A stretch of DNA of 64,000 nucleotides from positions 124,001 through 188,000 of the forward strand of contig NZ_JACVAB010000005.1 of the NCBI RefSeq assembly GCF_014851585.1. The letters run 5' to 3'. The notes beneath the pieces were generated by a model that did no database searches, was not told the origin of the DNA, and was given only the letters and a program-made list of their open reading frames with translations. The translations under genes were made by a program, and so were the position numbers. This DNA comes from Agrobacterium sp. AGB01. Its GTDB lineage: Bacteria > Pseudomonadota > Alphaproteobacteria > Rhizobiales > Rhizobiaceae. Of the stretch, positions 44,836 through 54,148 are shown piece after piece (within the stretch, counting starts at the first letter, position 1; the number at the start of each line of letters is the position of its first letter).

Positions 44836-46695
44836 ATGTTCTCTTTTACCTATGACCGCCTCAAAACTGTGCTGTTCTTGATTGCGATACTCGGTCTCGT
44901 AAGTGGGCTGGTTTTTTTCGCAGACGACAAGCCCGATATGGCCGTCCTTGCTTGGCGGGTCGGGGTTATTCCGGTCTTGATTGCTCTTGTCGTCGAAATC
45001 CTTCGAAGTCTCTGGCGAGGTGAAGTCGGGCTGGACATTGTCGCGGCGCTTTCGATGTCGGCAGCGCTGTTATTCGGCGAAACGCTGGCCGCATCGGTGG
45101 TCGCCGTAATGTATGCCGGCGGTACTTTTCTTGAGAACTTCGCAGAAGGCCGTGCCAGGCGCGAAATGAGCACACTACTGGCCCGGGTTCCCAGAACCGC
45201 CACGCGCCATGCAAATGGCACTCTTGAGGTTGTCGCGCTCGACACGATTGAACCAGGCGATCTCCTTTTCATTCATCAGGGCGCTATCGTGCCGACAGAC
45301 GGATATATTGAGGGCGCGCAGGCGATCGTCGATAAGTCTGCCATCACGGGTGAATCAATGCCCGTGCGACTTGTGCATGGTGACGAGTTGATGAGCGGCT
45401 GTACGAATGCGGGTGAGCCTTTTGACCTGCGTGTTCGGCGTCGGGCGGTTGACAGCACTTACGCCGGGATCGTCCGGCTGGTTGAAGCAGCGCAAGCATC
45501 CAAGGCACCGATGGCGCGGCTTGCGGACCAATATTCAATGCTTTTCCTCGCGGTGACAATTGCACTCGCAACAGCTGCATGGTGGCTCACGCGTGATCCT
45601 GTCCGGGCAGTGGCGGTGTTGGTCGTGGCAACGCCTTGCCCGTTAATCCTTGCCGTACCTGTCGCTCTCGTGGCTGGGCTTTCGCGGGCGGCGCATTTTG
45701 GTGTTCTCATCAAGGGCGCAAAGCCATTGGAAGTCCTGGCACGGATCACGACAGTGGTTCTCGACAAAACCGGTACACTGACAGATGGACGTCCACAGAT
45801 CGTGTTGATTGAACCATGCAACGGTATGTCGGAGGATGAAGTTTTATATTTCGCTGCGGCTCTTGAACAGGCGTCAAAGCATCCGATGGCCGTGGCGATT
45901 GTCACCGCGGCGCACCGCAAGGGTGTTATGTTGCCAGCGCCAGATCACGTTACGGAGCGTCCTGGAGAGGGAGTTTGCGGAACCGTTTCAGGTCACCTGG
46001 TCAGTGTGGGAGGAGTTTCATTCGTCAATCAGCAAATCGGCGCAGCGCCTATTCCCAGCCCGATCTTGAATGTTGGTGCGGTAATTGTCGCGCTTGCAGT
46101 CGATAATAAAATTGCTGGCTACATCACCATGGCCGATGCTCTTCGGACAGGTGTCGCAGAGCTTATAGCAAACCTGCGTCAACTCGGTATACGCCGTATC
46201 CTGCTAGCCACTGGCGATAGAAAGGCAGTCGCGGAAGATGTTACAAAAAACCTGGGGCTTGACGCGGTCAAATCAGATCTAACGCCAGACGAGAAAGTCC
46301 TTCTTGTGACTGCTGAACGCAAGAACGGGCTGGTGATGATGGTAGGAGACGGTGTTAACGATGCACCGGCACTTGCTGTTGCGGATATTGGCGTTGCCAT
46401 GGGGGCTCGTGGAGCCGCTGCATCAGCCGAGGCTGCGGATATTGTTCTTCTCGTCGATCATCTTGACCGCCTGCTTCCGGGTATCGAAATTGCGCAACGC
46501 GCGCGGCGTATAGCGCTCGAAAGTGTCGTGGCCGGTATCGGAATGTCGACTATCGGAATGATCGCGGCAGCCTTTGGATACTTAACGCCGGTACAGGGCG
46601 CTGTTACTCAGGAATTGATCGATGTGGCTGTTATCCTCAACGCGTTGCGCGTTCTCGCGATTCAACCTCGAATGGGTCAAGAAAGCACACGATAG
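44836..46695 (+). CDS. Heavy-metal-translocating P-type ATPase (P1B)
   Basis: This is a 619-aa inner-membrane pump. It has TGES (171-174), the metal-site motif TPCPL (266-270), the phosphorylation site D310 in DKTGTLTDG, an HP dipeptide in 'SKHPMAVA' and 'VGDGVNDAPALAVADIGVAMG'. The N-terminal metal-binding domain (HMA) is absent and the N-terminus has few helices, so it is shorter than ZntA/CopA. T-P-C in place of C-P-C marks a P1B subgroup of uncertain metal. Ribosome site AAAGGAACTC. It stands alone, with no MerR or ArsR regulator in sight. Confidence 0.92.
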   Translation: MFSFTYDRLKTVLFLIAILGLVSGLVFFADDKPDMAVLAWRVGVIPVLIALVVEILRSLWRGEVGLDIVAALSMSAALLFGETLAASVVAVMYAGGTFLENFAEGRARREMSTLLARVPRTATRHANGTLEVVALDTIEPGDLLFIHQGAIVPTDGYIEGAQAIVDKSAITGESMPVRLVHGDELMSGCTNAGEPFDLRVRRRAVDSTYAGIVRLVEAAQASKAPMARLADQYSMLFLAVTIALATAAWWLTRDPVRAVAVLVVATPCPLILAVPVALVAGLSRAAHFGVLIKGAKPLEVLARITTVVLDKTGTLTDGRPQIVLIEPCNGMSEDEVLYFAAALEQASKHPMAVAIVTAAHRKGVMLPAPDHVTERPGEGVCGTVSGHLVSVGGVSFVNQQIGAAPIPSPILNVGAVIVALAVDNKIAGYITMADALRTGVAELIANLRQLGIRRILLATGDRKAVAEDVTKNLGLDAVKSDLTPDEKVLLVTAERKNGLVMMVGDGVNDAPALAVADIGVAMGARGAAASAEAADIVLLVDHLDRLLPGIEIAQRARRIALESVVAGIGMSTIGMIAAAFGYLTPVQGAVTQELIDVAVILNALRVLAIQPRMGQESTR

Positions 46696-46820
46696 AGCGG
46701 CGGAGGCGTCGGGCGGCATAATCAATTGAGAGACGGTTGCGAAAGAGGGGCGTCAACGCTCCTCTCTCGCTTCCGTGGCTTGGCGATCGCAGCAACGGTT
46801 GCTGCAAAATTTCCCCAAGA

Positions 46821-47798
46821 TCAGCTCTTAATGAAGGCCAACAGGTCGGCATTGAGAACATCGGCATTAACCGTCAACATACCGTGAGAGAAACCGGGGT
46901 AGGTCTTGAGCGTGCCGTTTTTGAGAAGTTTGATCGCCTTGTGGGCAGAATCTGCGATCGGTACGATCTGGTCGTCTTCGCCGTGCAGAACAAGCGTTGG
47001 AACGGTGATCGCCTTCAAGTCTTCTGTCTGGTCGGTTTCAGAGAAAGCCTTGATGCCATCATAATGGGCCTTTGCGCCACCCATCATGCCCTGACGCCAC
47101 CAGTTCTGGATAACGCCTTCCTGGACCGTCGCACCATCACGGTTGAAACCGTAAAAAGGACCAGACGGTACATCACGGAAGAACTGGGCGCGGTTGGCAG
47201 CCAGGGCGGAACGGAAGCCATCAAACACTTCGATCGGCAGACCCTCAGGGTTGGCGTCGGTTTTCAACATCAGTGGTGGCACCGCAGAAACCAGAACAGC
47301 CTTGGCAACACGACCGGCGGGCTGACCATGTTTTGCAACATAGCGGGCAACTTCACCGCCACCGGTTGAATGGCCGATATGAACGGCGTCCTTCAGATCG
47401 AGGGCTTCGACGACAGCAAATGCGTCGGCTGCATAATGGTCCATGTCGTGACCGTCCGCCACCTGTGCCGAGCGACCATGACCACGACGGTCATGAGCAA
47501 CAACGCGGTAGCCCTTCGACAGGAAGAACAGCATCTGGGCGTCCCAGTCATCCGACGACAGCGGCCAGCCATGATGGAAAACGATTGGCTGCGCGTCCTT
47601 TGGACCCCAGTCCTTGTAAAAAATTTCGGTGCCGTCCTTGGTTGTTACAAAGCCCATGTCGATATCTCCTTGTGATAAACTGTTGGTGGAAGAGTTTTGC
47701 GAGAAGCCGGTCGCCGGAACGCTCACGCTGGCAAGGGCGATGCTTCCGATCAGTACGCTGCGTCTCGACACGAAAAACCGGTTTGTATCAGATGTCAT
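46821..47798 (-). CDS. Haloperoxidase-like alpha/beta hydrolase with Tat signal
   Basis: This is a 325-aa hydrolase of the cofactor-free chloroperoxidase/bromoperoxidase group. The catalytic serine is S144 in GHSTGGG; the acid is in '[11 protein letters not shown]' and the histidine in 'GFSHGM'. '[18 protein letters not shown]' and '[10 protein letters not shown]' are typical of this group. Residues 11-32 ([16 protein letters not shown]) form a Tat signal peptide. A second start at 47657 (residue 48, MGFVTTKDG) has a perfect AAGGAGAT site and equals the usual cytoplasmic start of the family. Both start sites look usable. It is divergent from a GlxA-type regulator. Confidence 0.9.
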   Translation of the reverse strand: MTSDTNRFFVSRRSVLIGSIALASVSVPATGFSQNSSTNSLSQGDIDMGFVTTKDGTEIFYKDWGPKDAQPIVFHHGWPLSSDDWDAQMLFFLSKGYRVVAHDRRGHGRSAQVADGHDMDHYAADAFAVVEALDLKDAVHIGHSTGGGEVARYVAKHGQPAGRVAKAVLVSAVPPLMLKTDANPEGLPIEVFDGFRSALAANRAQFFRDVPSGPFYGFNRDGATVQEGVIQNWWRQGMMGGAKAHYDGIKAFSETDQTEDLKAITVPTLVLHGEDDQIVPIADSAHKAIKLLKNGTLKTYPGFSHGMLTVNADVLNADLLAFIKS

Positions 47799-47886
47799 GG
47801 CATTTCTCCTGTCGCGCTTTGTCTGCGAATTCCGTATTTGACAAAGAGAAGGTATCGCGATCTTCTATCGAAAACACGTGGCGGAA

Positions 47887-48885
47887 ATGACTTTATCCGA
47901 GGCAAAAGTGGCAAATACCAAAACACCTGATTTTATAGAGGTGGGCTTACTGGTTTACCCGGATTGTCAGCTGGCTGCCGTCTACGGACTGACCGATCTG
48001 TTTCGCGTCGCCAACGACTGGTCGACAAATCTGCAGGTGCCGACAACTTATCGCAACATTCGGGTAAGTCACTGGAAGATGGAGGGTGGTGACGTATCCT
48101 GCATATGGGATTCAAGCCCTGACATCCCACACGCGTTGAGCTACGTCATCGCGCCGCCTAGCATCATCATGCCTGAGAAGATGCAAAGCATGAGCCCGGC
48201 TTCGCAATGGCTCGCGTCCCAGCATGCGCGCGGCGTTACCGTCTGTTCGATTTGTGCCGGGGCGTTTGTCCTTGCTGAGACCGGGCTCATCGACGGCCGA
48301 CGCGCCACGACCCACTGGGCTTTTGCAGACAGGCTTGCTGAACAGTTTCCCAAGATTGAGGTCTCACCCGATAACATGATCATCGATGATGGCGATGTCA
48401 TCACCGCTGGCGGAATTCTGGCCTGGGCTGATCTTGGTCTGCTCCTCGTCGAGAAGCTGCTCGGGCAGGCGGTGATGCTTGAGACGGCACGCTTTCTTGT
48501 CGTTGACCCGCCGCGTCGCAGTCAGGGCCAGTACAAGGCTTTTCTTCCCCGCTTCGATCATGGCGATAAGGAGGTCCTGCAGGTCCAGCACCAGTTTCAT
48601 GCGACGCCTGAGCTGCAAAAATCGATCGGTGAGCTGGCAGACAGCGTGCATCTGTCCGAAAGGACACTCCAGCGCCGATTTTTGCGTGCGACACGGCTCA
48701 AACTGACCGAATATCTGCAAAATGTGCGCATCATGAAGGCGCGGCAATTGCTTGAGACGACGAATGGTTCTGTCGAGAGCATTGCCTGGGCGGTTGGTTA
48801 TACTGATCCAGCTGCCTTCCGAAAGGTATTTGGCAGGTTGACTGGCGCTACGCCAAATGTCTATCGCGGTGACGCGCGCGTATGA
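47887..48885 (+). CDS. GlxA family transcriptional regulator (DJ-1/PfpI domain and AraC HTH)
   Basis: This is a 332-aa regulator. The N-terminal domain is of the DJ-1/PfpI type ('IEVGLLVYPDCQLAAVYGLTDLFRVAN', 'VTVCSICAGAFVLAETGLIDGRRATTHW') with a cysteine at the nucleophile elbow. The C-terminal AraC domain has 'SIGELADSVHLSERTLQRRFLRAT' and 'VESIAWAVGYTDPAAFRKVFGRLTGATPNVYR'. GTG at 47878 is an alternative start; neither has a clear ribosome site. It is divergent from the haloperoxidase-like gene (90 bp), which it probably activates in response to an aldehyde or oxidant. Confidence 0.9.
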   Translation: MTLSEAKVANTKTPDFIEVGLLVYPDCQLAAVYGLTDLFRVANDWSTNLQVPTTYRNIRVSHWKMEGGDVSCIWDSSPDIPHALSYVIAPPSIIMPEKMQSMSPASQWLASQHARGVTVCSICAGAFVLAETGLIDGRRATTHWAFADRLAEQFPKIEVSPDNMIIDDGDVITAGGILAWADLGLLLVEKLLGQAVMLETARFLVVDPPRRSQGQYKAFLPRFDHGDKEVLQVQHQFHATPELQKSIGELADSVHLSERTLQRRFLRATRLKLTEYLQNVRIMKARQLLETTNGSVESIAWAVGYTDPAAFRKVFGRLTGATPNVYRGDARV

Positions 48886-49188
48886 TTGTTCTGCGGTCTA
48901 GAAACTTACCGCTCGCGAAGCGATCATGTTCTCTCTCGGCTTGCCTCAAATTCGGTGCGTTCTCCCCCATCCCGGCAAGTTTGTGATTGGACATCGAATG
49001 ATCGAAGTGAGAGAGCGCTACCCGACCGTGAGACAGCAAATGCTCGATACGGACTGATAAAAACGTCCCTGCCGCTAAATTCCAGCTCACCGCCATTTCT
49101 TGTTGATTCCAGGCACCTGAAGTGATCGCATTTCCATATCCATCTCGGAGATATTTAAGCGGACTTTATTCGCTGTCGAATGCCTGCA
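48886..49188. other. Intergenic region between convergent genes
   Basis: I see nothing supportable in these 303 bp. Confidence 0.4.
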
Positions 49189-49890
49189 CTACCACTCGAT
49201 GGATGAGCCATCGTATGCGATAAAACTTCCCGTTTGCGTACTGGCAACTGCGTTCAGCGCCTCCAGAATCCTCATTGCCGCATCATCTGGTCGCATTCTC
49301 TCACGCCCGCGCGAGAACGGCTCCGACAGGCTGGTTTCGACTGTCCCAGGATGGACACCTATTAGCACCGCGTCAGGATGCGTGCGCTTGAACTCGATTG
49401 ACGCAGTACGGATGATTTGATTCAGAGCGGCTTTCGATGAGCGATAGGAAATCCACCCTCCAAGGCGATTATCTCCGATCGAGCCAACCCTTGCCGATAG
49501 GAAGGCGCAGATTCCACGCTTTTTACGATCAACGAGCGGAAGAAAGTGCTTCATTACAAGTGCAGGCCCGATGGCATTTAACCGAAACTGCGCTGTCATC
49601 GCCTCGGGATCGAGCTGCCTGATTGTTTTTTCGGGGCCAACACTATTGATCGTCAAAGCGCCCGTCGCACATATCAACAAATGGATTTTTTTGCTGGCGA
49701 TCTTTTGCACGCAAGAAACGACCGATGCTTCTTCGGTAACATCCAGCCCGTCTTCACTGCGTGACATACAGATGAGCTCATTGCAGCGCGGATCCGCACT
49801 GAGTGTCTGTCGTATGGCCGATCCTATCCCACCGCTCGAGCCTATGACCAGAGCGGTATAGTTGTCGGGAAGTGAAGACATTTCAGGCAT
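49189..49890 (-). CDS. Short-chain dehydrogenase (C-factor-like)
   Basis: This is a 233-aa SDR. The cofactor site is VIGSSGGIGSAI (about residue 16-27), the catalytic serine is in 'CAFLSARVGSI', and tyrosine-lysine are in YRSSKAALNQII. 'IGVHPGTVETSLSEPF' is typical of the C-factor/CsgA-like group. The ATG at 49890 follows CGGGAATTGCC; a TTG 6 nt upstream is the only extension. No clear neighbour suggests its substrate. Confidence 0.86.
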   Translation of the reverse strand: MPEMSSLPDNYTALVIGSSGGIGSAIRQTLSADPRCNELICMSRSEDGLDVTEEASVVSCVQKIASKKIHLLICATGALTINSVGPEKTIRQLDPEAMTAQFRLNAIGPALVMKHFLPLVDRKKRGICAFLSARVGSIGDNRLGGWISYRSSKAALNQIIRTASIEFKRTHPDAVLIGVHPGTVETSLSEPFSRGRERMRPDDAAMRILEALNAVASTQTGSFIAYDGSSIEW

Positions 49891-50543
49891 AGGCAATTCC
49901 CGAGATACGTGTCGGTTAAGCCGTGCTTCCGGCCTACCATATCGCTTGGAGCAGAATGTGCCCTGTTTGTAGACTGTTGACCGTTTGCGTTGCTCAATGA
50001 TAGCCGCCCCGTTAGCGCGAGGCTTGGATCGAATTTGATATGTTCAGGCGCTGGTGTAAACCTCTGATATCAAATTCCTTTGCGCGTACAGCAACACACG
50101 ACAGCTCTGGATTGCGGGTGGGTTGCATGCTTTTCATTCGGACGGCCTGCGGCACTGCACTCCATTCCGATGAGCGGATGGTTGGGATCAACACTCTGAT
50201 ATCCAGGTCGTCCATTGTACCTTCCAAGACAATGCCCAGTTTTCCGGTCGAAGGGCACCAACTCGATTACCAATGATGCGCGTGTGTCAGAGATCCGGGA
50301 CGCCTACAGTCTCGCCGCAAATCGTAAAATACCGCTCGCGCGTGCCTTTAGTGAGAACCAGCCGAAAGGCCTCGACCTCTCGTTGCCTACTGCGCAGCGG
50401 ACGAATTCGGCGCTTGGCGGAAAGCCTGCTGCTGCTTGTCGCAGCTCGATGAAATCTACGCGGCCTCGATCTTGTCGCCAGAAAGGTAGGTTCTCTCGCC
50501 AAGCATGGATTTCACGAGTGAACGTGCAAAGCCGCCTATCGCC
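49891..50543. other. Mostly non-coding region with one weak small ORF
   Basis: This 653-bp region holds only the candidate small gene at 50012-50215. A frame ending near 50450 on the minus strand ('EAIGGFARSLVKSMLGERTYLSGDKIEAA'-like) overlaps the end of the membrane protein gene and may be a decayed remnant, but I cannot assign it. Confidence 0.35.
50012..50215 (-). CDS. Small hypothetical ORF
   Basis: This gives a 67-aa product with no recognised family. Its only support is a good ribosome site (GGAAGG) 6 nt before the ATG at 50215 and a reasonable composition. It stands alone between two minus-strand genes. It may be spurious. Confidence 0.3.
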   Translation of the reverse strand: MDDLDIRVLIPTIRSSEWSAVPQAVRMKSMQPTRNPELSCVAVRAKEFDIRGLHQRLNISNSIQASR

Positions 50544-51008
50544 TCAAGTCGGATCCTCGATCGCTTTTGCAAGCCTTTCGAGTTCGACCGAGTAGCAAAA
50601 GAACCCGAACAACACCAACAGGATCAATGCACCGTGCAGTACTGCCTGTCCAAGCGGCGGCAGCGCTTCGGTTTCCGGCAAGTGCCGAAAGAAGATCGTC
50701 GAAAACAGCACGCCACCGAACAGGAATGCGAGGCGCGCAGCGAAGGAAAGCACGTGAGACAGCAATGTGGAGCGGAAAGGCGAGGGGACTTCGACCCACC
50801 GAAGCCGCGTCCAATAACTTGCCTGCAAAACAAGAGAAGCCGCGAGGATTAACAGCAACGTAGAGACGGGCAGTTCCTGGCGTTCGCCAAGATGTGTGAC
50901 CACGTAATAGAATATCGGAAAGATAGTCCGAAGCAGGAATGCGACGGCCAGGGATTGAAGCACAATGAGTGCTCCGTAAGCGAAAGCATTTCTCGTCCGA
51001 TCAATCAT
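50544..51008 (-). CDS. Small integral membrane protein
   Basis: This is a 154-aa protein with four hydrophobic segments (about residues 8-35, 48-66, 80-105, 120-142). No family is recognised. It ends 'VELERLAKAIEDPT'. It is the last gene of a minus-strand row (DUF900 hydrolase, MscS channel, MarC protein, this gene), 43 bp after the MarC-family gene, so it is probably part of that envelope cluster. Confidence 0.7.
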   Translation of the reverse strand: MIDRTRNAFAYGALIVLQSLAVAFLLRTIFPIFYYVVTHLGERQELPVSTLLLILAASLVLQASYWTRLRWVEVPSPFRSTLLSHVLSFAARLAFLFGGVLFSTIFFRHLPETEALPPLGQAVLHGALILLVLFGFFCYSVELERLAKAIEDPT

Positions 51009-51051
51009 CCATTCGCATTCCCGTTGGTCTGTGCAGGACCTCGCACCTTTT

Positions 51052-51699
51052 TCAATGAGCTGCTGGCGCCGTAATGATACCCAAACGTCCGAGTCCGCTG
51101 ACGATCAGCTGAATTGCAACCGCGGTCAGGAGAATACCGAATACGACCTCTGAAACGACCATACTGGCCGGTTTCATCCGTTTGGAAAGCTTGTCGGTAT
51201 TGGTGAAGACGAGATAGTCGAAAGCTGCCACGACAATGATAAGAACGACAACGACCACCGCGCTGGCGACCGAAACGACTTCTCCAGATGCGAGAATGAT
51301 GACGGTGATGCCAACGGGGTTAAGCAGATAGGGAACGGCGAGCGGAAACACCGCGAGCTTGTCGGGATCGATCGGAGCGGTAAGCTCGTCATGTGGCTTG
51401 TCCGTTGGTCCGGACGCCATCTTGATCGCTATGAGTGCGAGAATGATGCCGCCGGCCACCGCGACAGCGCCGCCCGTAATGTGGAGAAGCCGCATCAAAA
51501 GTGCTCCAGTCGCAAACAGGATCAACGCTGTGACAAGTGCTGTCAGCACCATTTGGCGACCGATGCGCACCTTGGTCGCCGCATCGAAACTATGGGTTTT
51601 CTCCAAAAACGGAACGAGGGCGATTTTCGGCCCCATACCGATCAACAGCAAAAGTAGAAGCTTTCCGACGAGCGTGGCGTCGATAGTGTTGAAGTCCAT
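51052..51699 (-). CDS. MarC family integral membrane protein
   Basis: This is a 215-aa protein with six transmembrane segments. 'LLLLLLIGMGPKIALVPFLEKT' and 'AVPYLLNPVGITVIILASGEV' are MarC (UPF0056) motifs. MarC proteins are found across proteobacteria, and their transport function is not settled. It precedes the small membrane protein and lies 227 bp after the MscS gene on the same strand. Confidence 0.8.
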   Translation of the reverse strand: MDFNTIDATLVGKLLLLLLIGMGPKIALVPFLEKTHSFDAATKVRIGRQMVLTALVTALILFATGALLMRLLHITGGAVAVAGGIILALIAIKMASGPTDKPHDELTAPIDPDKLAVFPLAVPYLLNPVGITVIILASGEVVSVASAVVVVVLIIVVAAFDYLVFTNTDKLSKRMKPASMVVSEVVFGILLTAVAIQLIVSGLGRLGIITAPAAH

Positions 51700-51926
51700 G
51701 GAATATCCCCTTGGTTGGTGGTTGTTTTTCGCTGCCGCTCCATCACTTCAAGCGGTCGTAAGACGTGTGCATTGCTCGCCGTGAATTTATCAGGGCGGGC
51801 AAACATCCAAGAAACTCGGCGAGCTGGCAGGCAGGCAGACCGGACAGATTGACATTGTTTTTGAGATTTTCATTTCATGTCCTCCCCATGATCCTTGGTC
51901 TCGATGCAACTGGGCGAAGTTCCCGT

Positions 51927-54089
51927 TCAAGTCGGCCCGGGCGCAGCCACCACAGTTTGTTTCGCAAGGGCCTGCTGAGCTACGGCTGCGAGCCCGTCCT
52001 CTTTACCGCCAGCGACTTGCACGGTCGGAACGGCGATCTTGATGCCTTGTGCGTTGAATGCTTCGCGAAGCATCGCATAAGCTCTGCGACGGATTGCCGA
52101 CTGCAGCTGGGTGGGCTTTAGCGTCATTCCAAAGCTCAACTTGATTCCATAATCGCTGATCTCTTCGACGCCTTTCATCTTGAGGTTCTCAATGATGAAC
52201 GGCTGGAACTCGGGATCTTCTCGCAGAGCTTTGCCTACGGACTTGGTAATTGCTTTGACTTGGGCGACGTCGGATTCGTAGGACACGGACAGCAGGAATT
52301 TGACCACTGACCAGTCGCGGCTCATGTTTTGGATGGCGCCCAGTTCGCTAAACGGGACGATGAATATAGGCCCCCTATGGTGCCTTAGCTTTACGGAGCG
52401 GAGACTGAACGCCTCTACAGTGCCTTTGTAGCTGCCGCTTTGAATGTACTCGCCAATCCGGAAGGCATCATCGAGGAGATAGAACATGCCGCTGATGATA
52501 TCCTTTACGACGGTCTGCGCGCCGAAACCGATGGCGACGCCCACGACGCCGGCGCCAGCGATCAGCGGTCCGATCTCAATGCCGAGTGACGACAAAGCCA
52601 TCATGATTGCAATCGCGGCGAATAAAATCATCAGGAAGTTGCGAAGGATGGGCAACAGAGTTCTCAGGCGGGTGCGGCGTCGTTCGCGTTCACTTCCTAT
52701 CTCGAGCGCTGCATCGGTGTCTCCCATCTTCCGGTCGATCAAAACCTTCACGATATTCCATGCCAAGTCGACGACAAGAAGAATAATGCCGGCGCTCAAC
52801 ACTCCACGTACAAGACGGAGCGCGGGCGAATCCTGCATTGTCATCTGCGTCAGCCGGACATCCAGGATATTTGCAAGGAAAACGATCGCTGCAACGATCA
52901 GGGTTGCGCGTATCCCGCGCTCGACGATGACCGAGAGCACCGTGACGCGGCTGCGCCCATCTTCATCAGTTTCTGAACGGCGCAGAATGTTATTGATGGA
53001 CGCCTTTGTAAGAACGATCGCCCCTGGCAATGCGGCGCAAACCACCATGACCCAAAAGAGCTCGACAGCGCCAGCCACCCACAGCAGCCATATCCCTGTT
53101 AAATAGGCAGTCCAAAGCCAGTTCCGACCATGCAGGCTGATCCGGCTCGTCTGTTGAGTGGATGAACCGGGCGGGCGTCGCCATATCGCCTCAATGGCAA
53201 TGCCCAACAGTATGAACCCCAGAAAGTAGGCAGCGAGCTGACGCGATGGGATCGATAGGCCGAGCGTACCAAGAAGCCGGATTGTCACCCAGCCAAAGGC
53301 GTACCAGCCAATGAGATAGCTGAGTCGTTTTGCCCAGTGGCCTGCCGCCTCGTTAGTGATCGGGACCACGCGGAAACGGTCTTGTTCGTTTGAACGCGGC
53401 GCCAAAAATACATCCAGCAAAGCGCAAGCGAGGCGGTAGATGACAACAGCGAACAGAAAGCCGACGACGATTTCCCTGATGATCGGCGGCCAGTCAAAAA
53501 GCAGGAAGAACCCTATGCTGCCAAGACCAAACGACAGGACATAACAAACCGCCCAGAGAAGCCGGGCAGTTATGACAACGACCCTGTGCCAAACGGATGT
53601 GACTGATGCTCCGGCCATCCATGACCGCCAACCAGCGCTGAACCGCCAGAACAACCATTGCGCCCCCAATCCTGCGGCAACGAAAGCGGCCAGCAAGACG
53701 ATGGGCCGGGTTCCGCCAATTGCTTTGACGTCTTGCTCAAGCAAAGCCGCGCCCCGGATCGCCTCGGAGGGAAAAGAATGCGCAGCTGCAACCATCGAAG
53801 CGGCGTGGGCGCGAAAACGCATCGTTGATCCGGCAAACGACGACGCCGAGTCCTGGCTGGCAGTCGCTGGGACCGTAGCAGTCTCTGTTTCGCGAGCGAC
53901 GCCCTGCAGCCATTTCTGAACGTCAGGATCTGACATCAGGCCGATAAAACGCTGGACACTGGCGGGTTGCTCCGCCAGAGGAGCAGGCGCTTGTGCTGCT
54001 GCCGCTGACATCCAAGCCAGTGTCGTAACCGCCAGGGCAGCCGCGGTGAGAAACAGTTTGATCAGCAGGAAATTCAGGCGCCATGCCAT
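51927..54089 (-). CDS. MscS-family mechanosensitive channel (large, YbiO-like)
   Basis: This is a 720-aa inner-membrane channel. A signal-like N-terminus (ending near AAAAQA at residue 33) precedes a periplasmic part and about ten membrane helices. The MscS core lies at about residues 490-600: 'GAGVVGVAIGFGAQTVVKDIISGMFYLLDDAFRIGEYIQ' (the pore helix TM3 and beta domain) and 'IVPFSELGAIQNMSRDW'. It releases solutes on osmotic downshift and protects against lysis. It lies downstream of the DUF900 lipoprotein gene (59 bp), forming an envelope-stress operon. Confidence 0.93.
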   Translation of the reverse strand: MAWRLNFLLIKLFLTAAALAVTTLAWMSAAAAQAPAPLAEQPASVQRFIGLMSDPDVQKWLQGVARETETATVPATASQDSASSFAGSTMRFRAHAASMVAAAHSFPSEAIRGAALLEQDVKAIGGTRPIVLLAAFVAAGLGAQWLFWRFSAGWRSWMAGASVTSVWHRVVVITARLLWAVCYVLSFGLGSIGFFLLFDWPPIIREIVVGFLFAVVIYRLACALLDVFLAPRSNEQDRFRVVPITNEAAGHWAKRLSYLIGWYAFGWVTIRLLGTLGLSIPSRQLAAYFLGFILLGIAIEAIWRRPPGSSTQQTSRISLHGRNWLWTAYLTGIWLLWVAGAVELFWVMVVCAALPGAIVLTKASINNILRRSETDEDGRSRVTVLSVIVERGIRATLIVAAIVFLANILDVRLTQMTMQDSPALRLVRGVLSAGIILLVVDLAWNIVKVLIDRKMGDTDAALEIGSERERRRTRLRTLLPILRNFLMILFAAIAIMMALSSLGIEIGPLIAGAGVVGVAIGFGAQTVVKDIISGMFYLLDDAFRIGEYIQSGSYKGTVEAFSLRSVKLRHHRGPIFIVPFSELGAIQNMSRDWSVVKFLLSVSYESDVAQVKAITKSVGKALREDPEFQPFIIENLKMKGVEEISDYGIKLSFGMTLKPTQLQSAIRRRAYAMLREAFNAQGIKIAVPTVQVAGGKEDGLAAVAQQALAKQTVVAAPGPT

Positions 54090-54148
54090 TTTCTGTCCTA
54101 TTGTTATCGTTCGGCGTGCCTCTAGAGGACACGCGACCTCAATCGGCC

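Noticed and set aside
50287..50502. 71-codon arginine-rich minus-strand ORF
   Set aside because: It looks like a frame shadow in GC-rich sequence and has no supported start.
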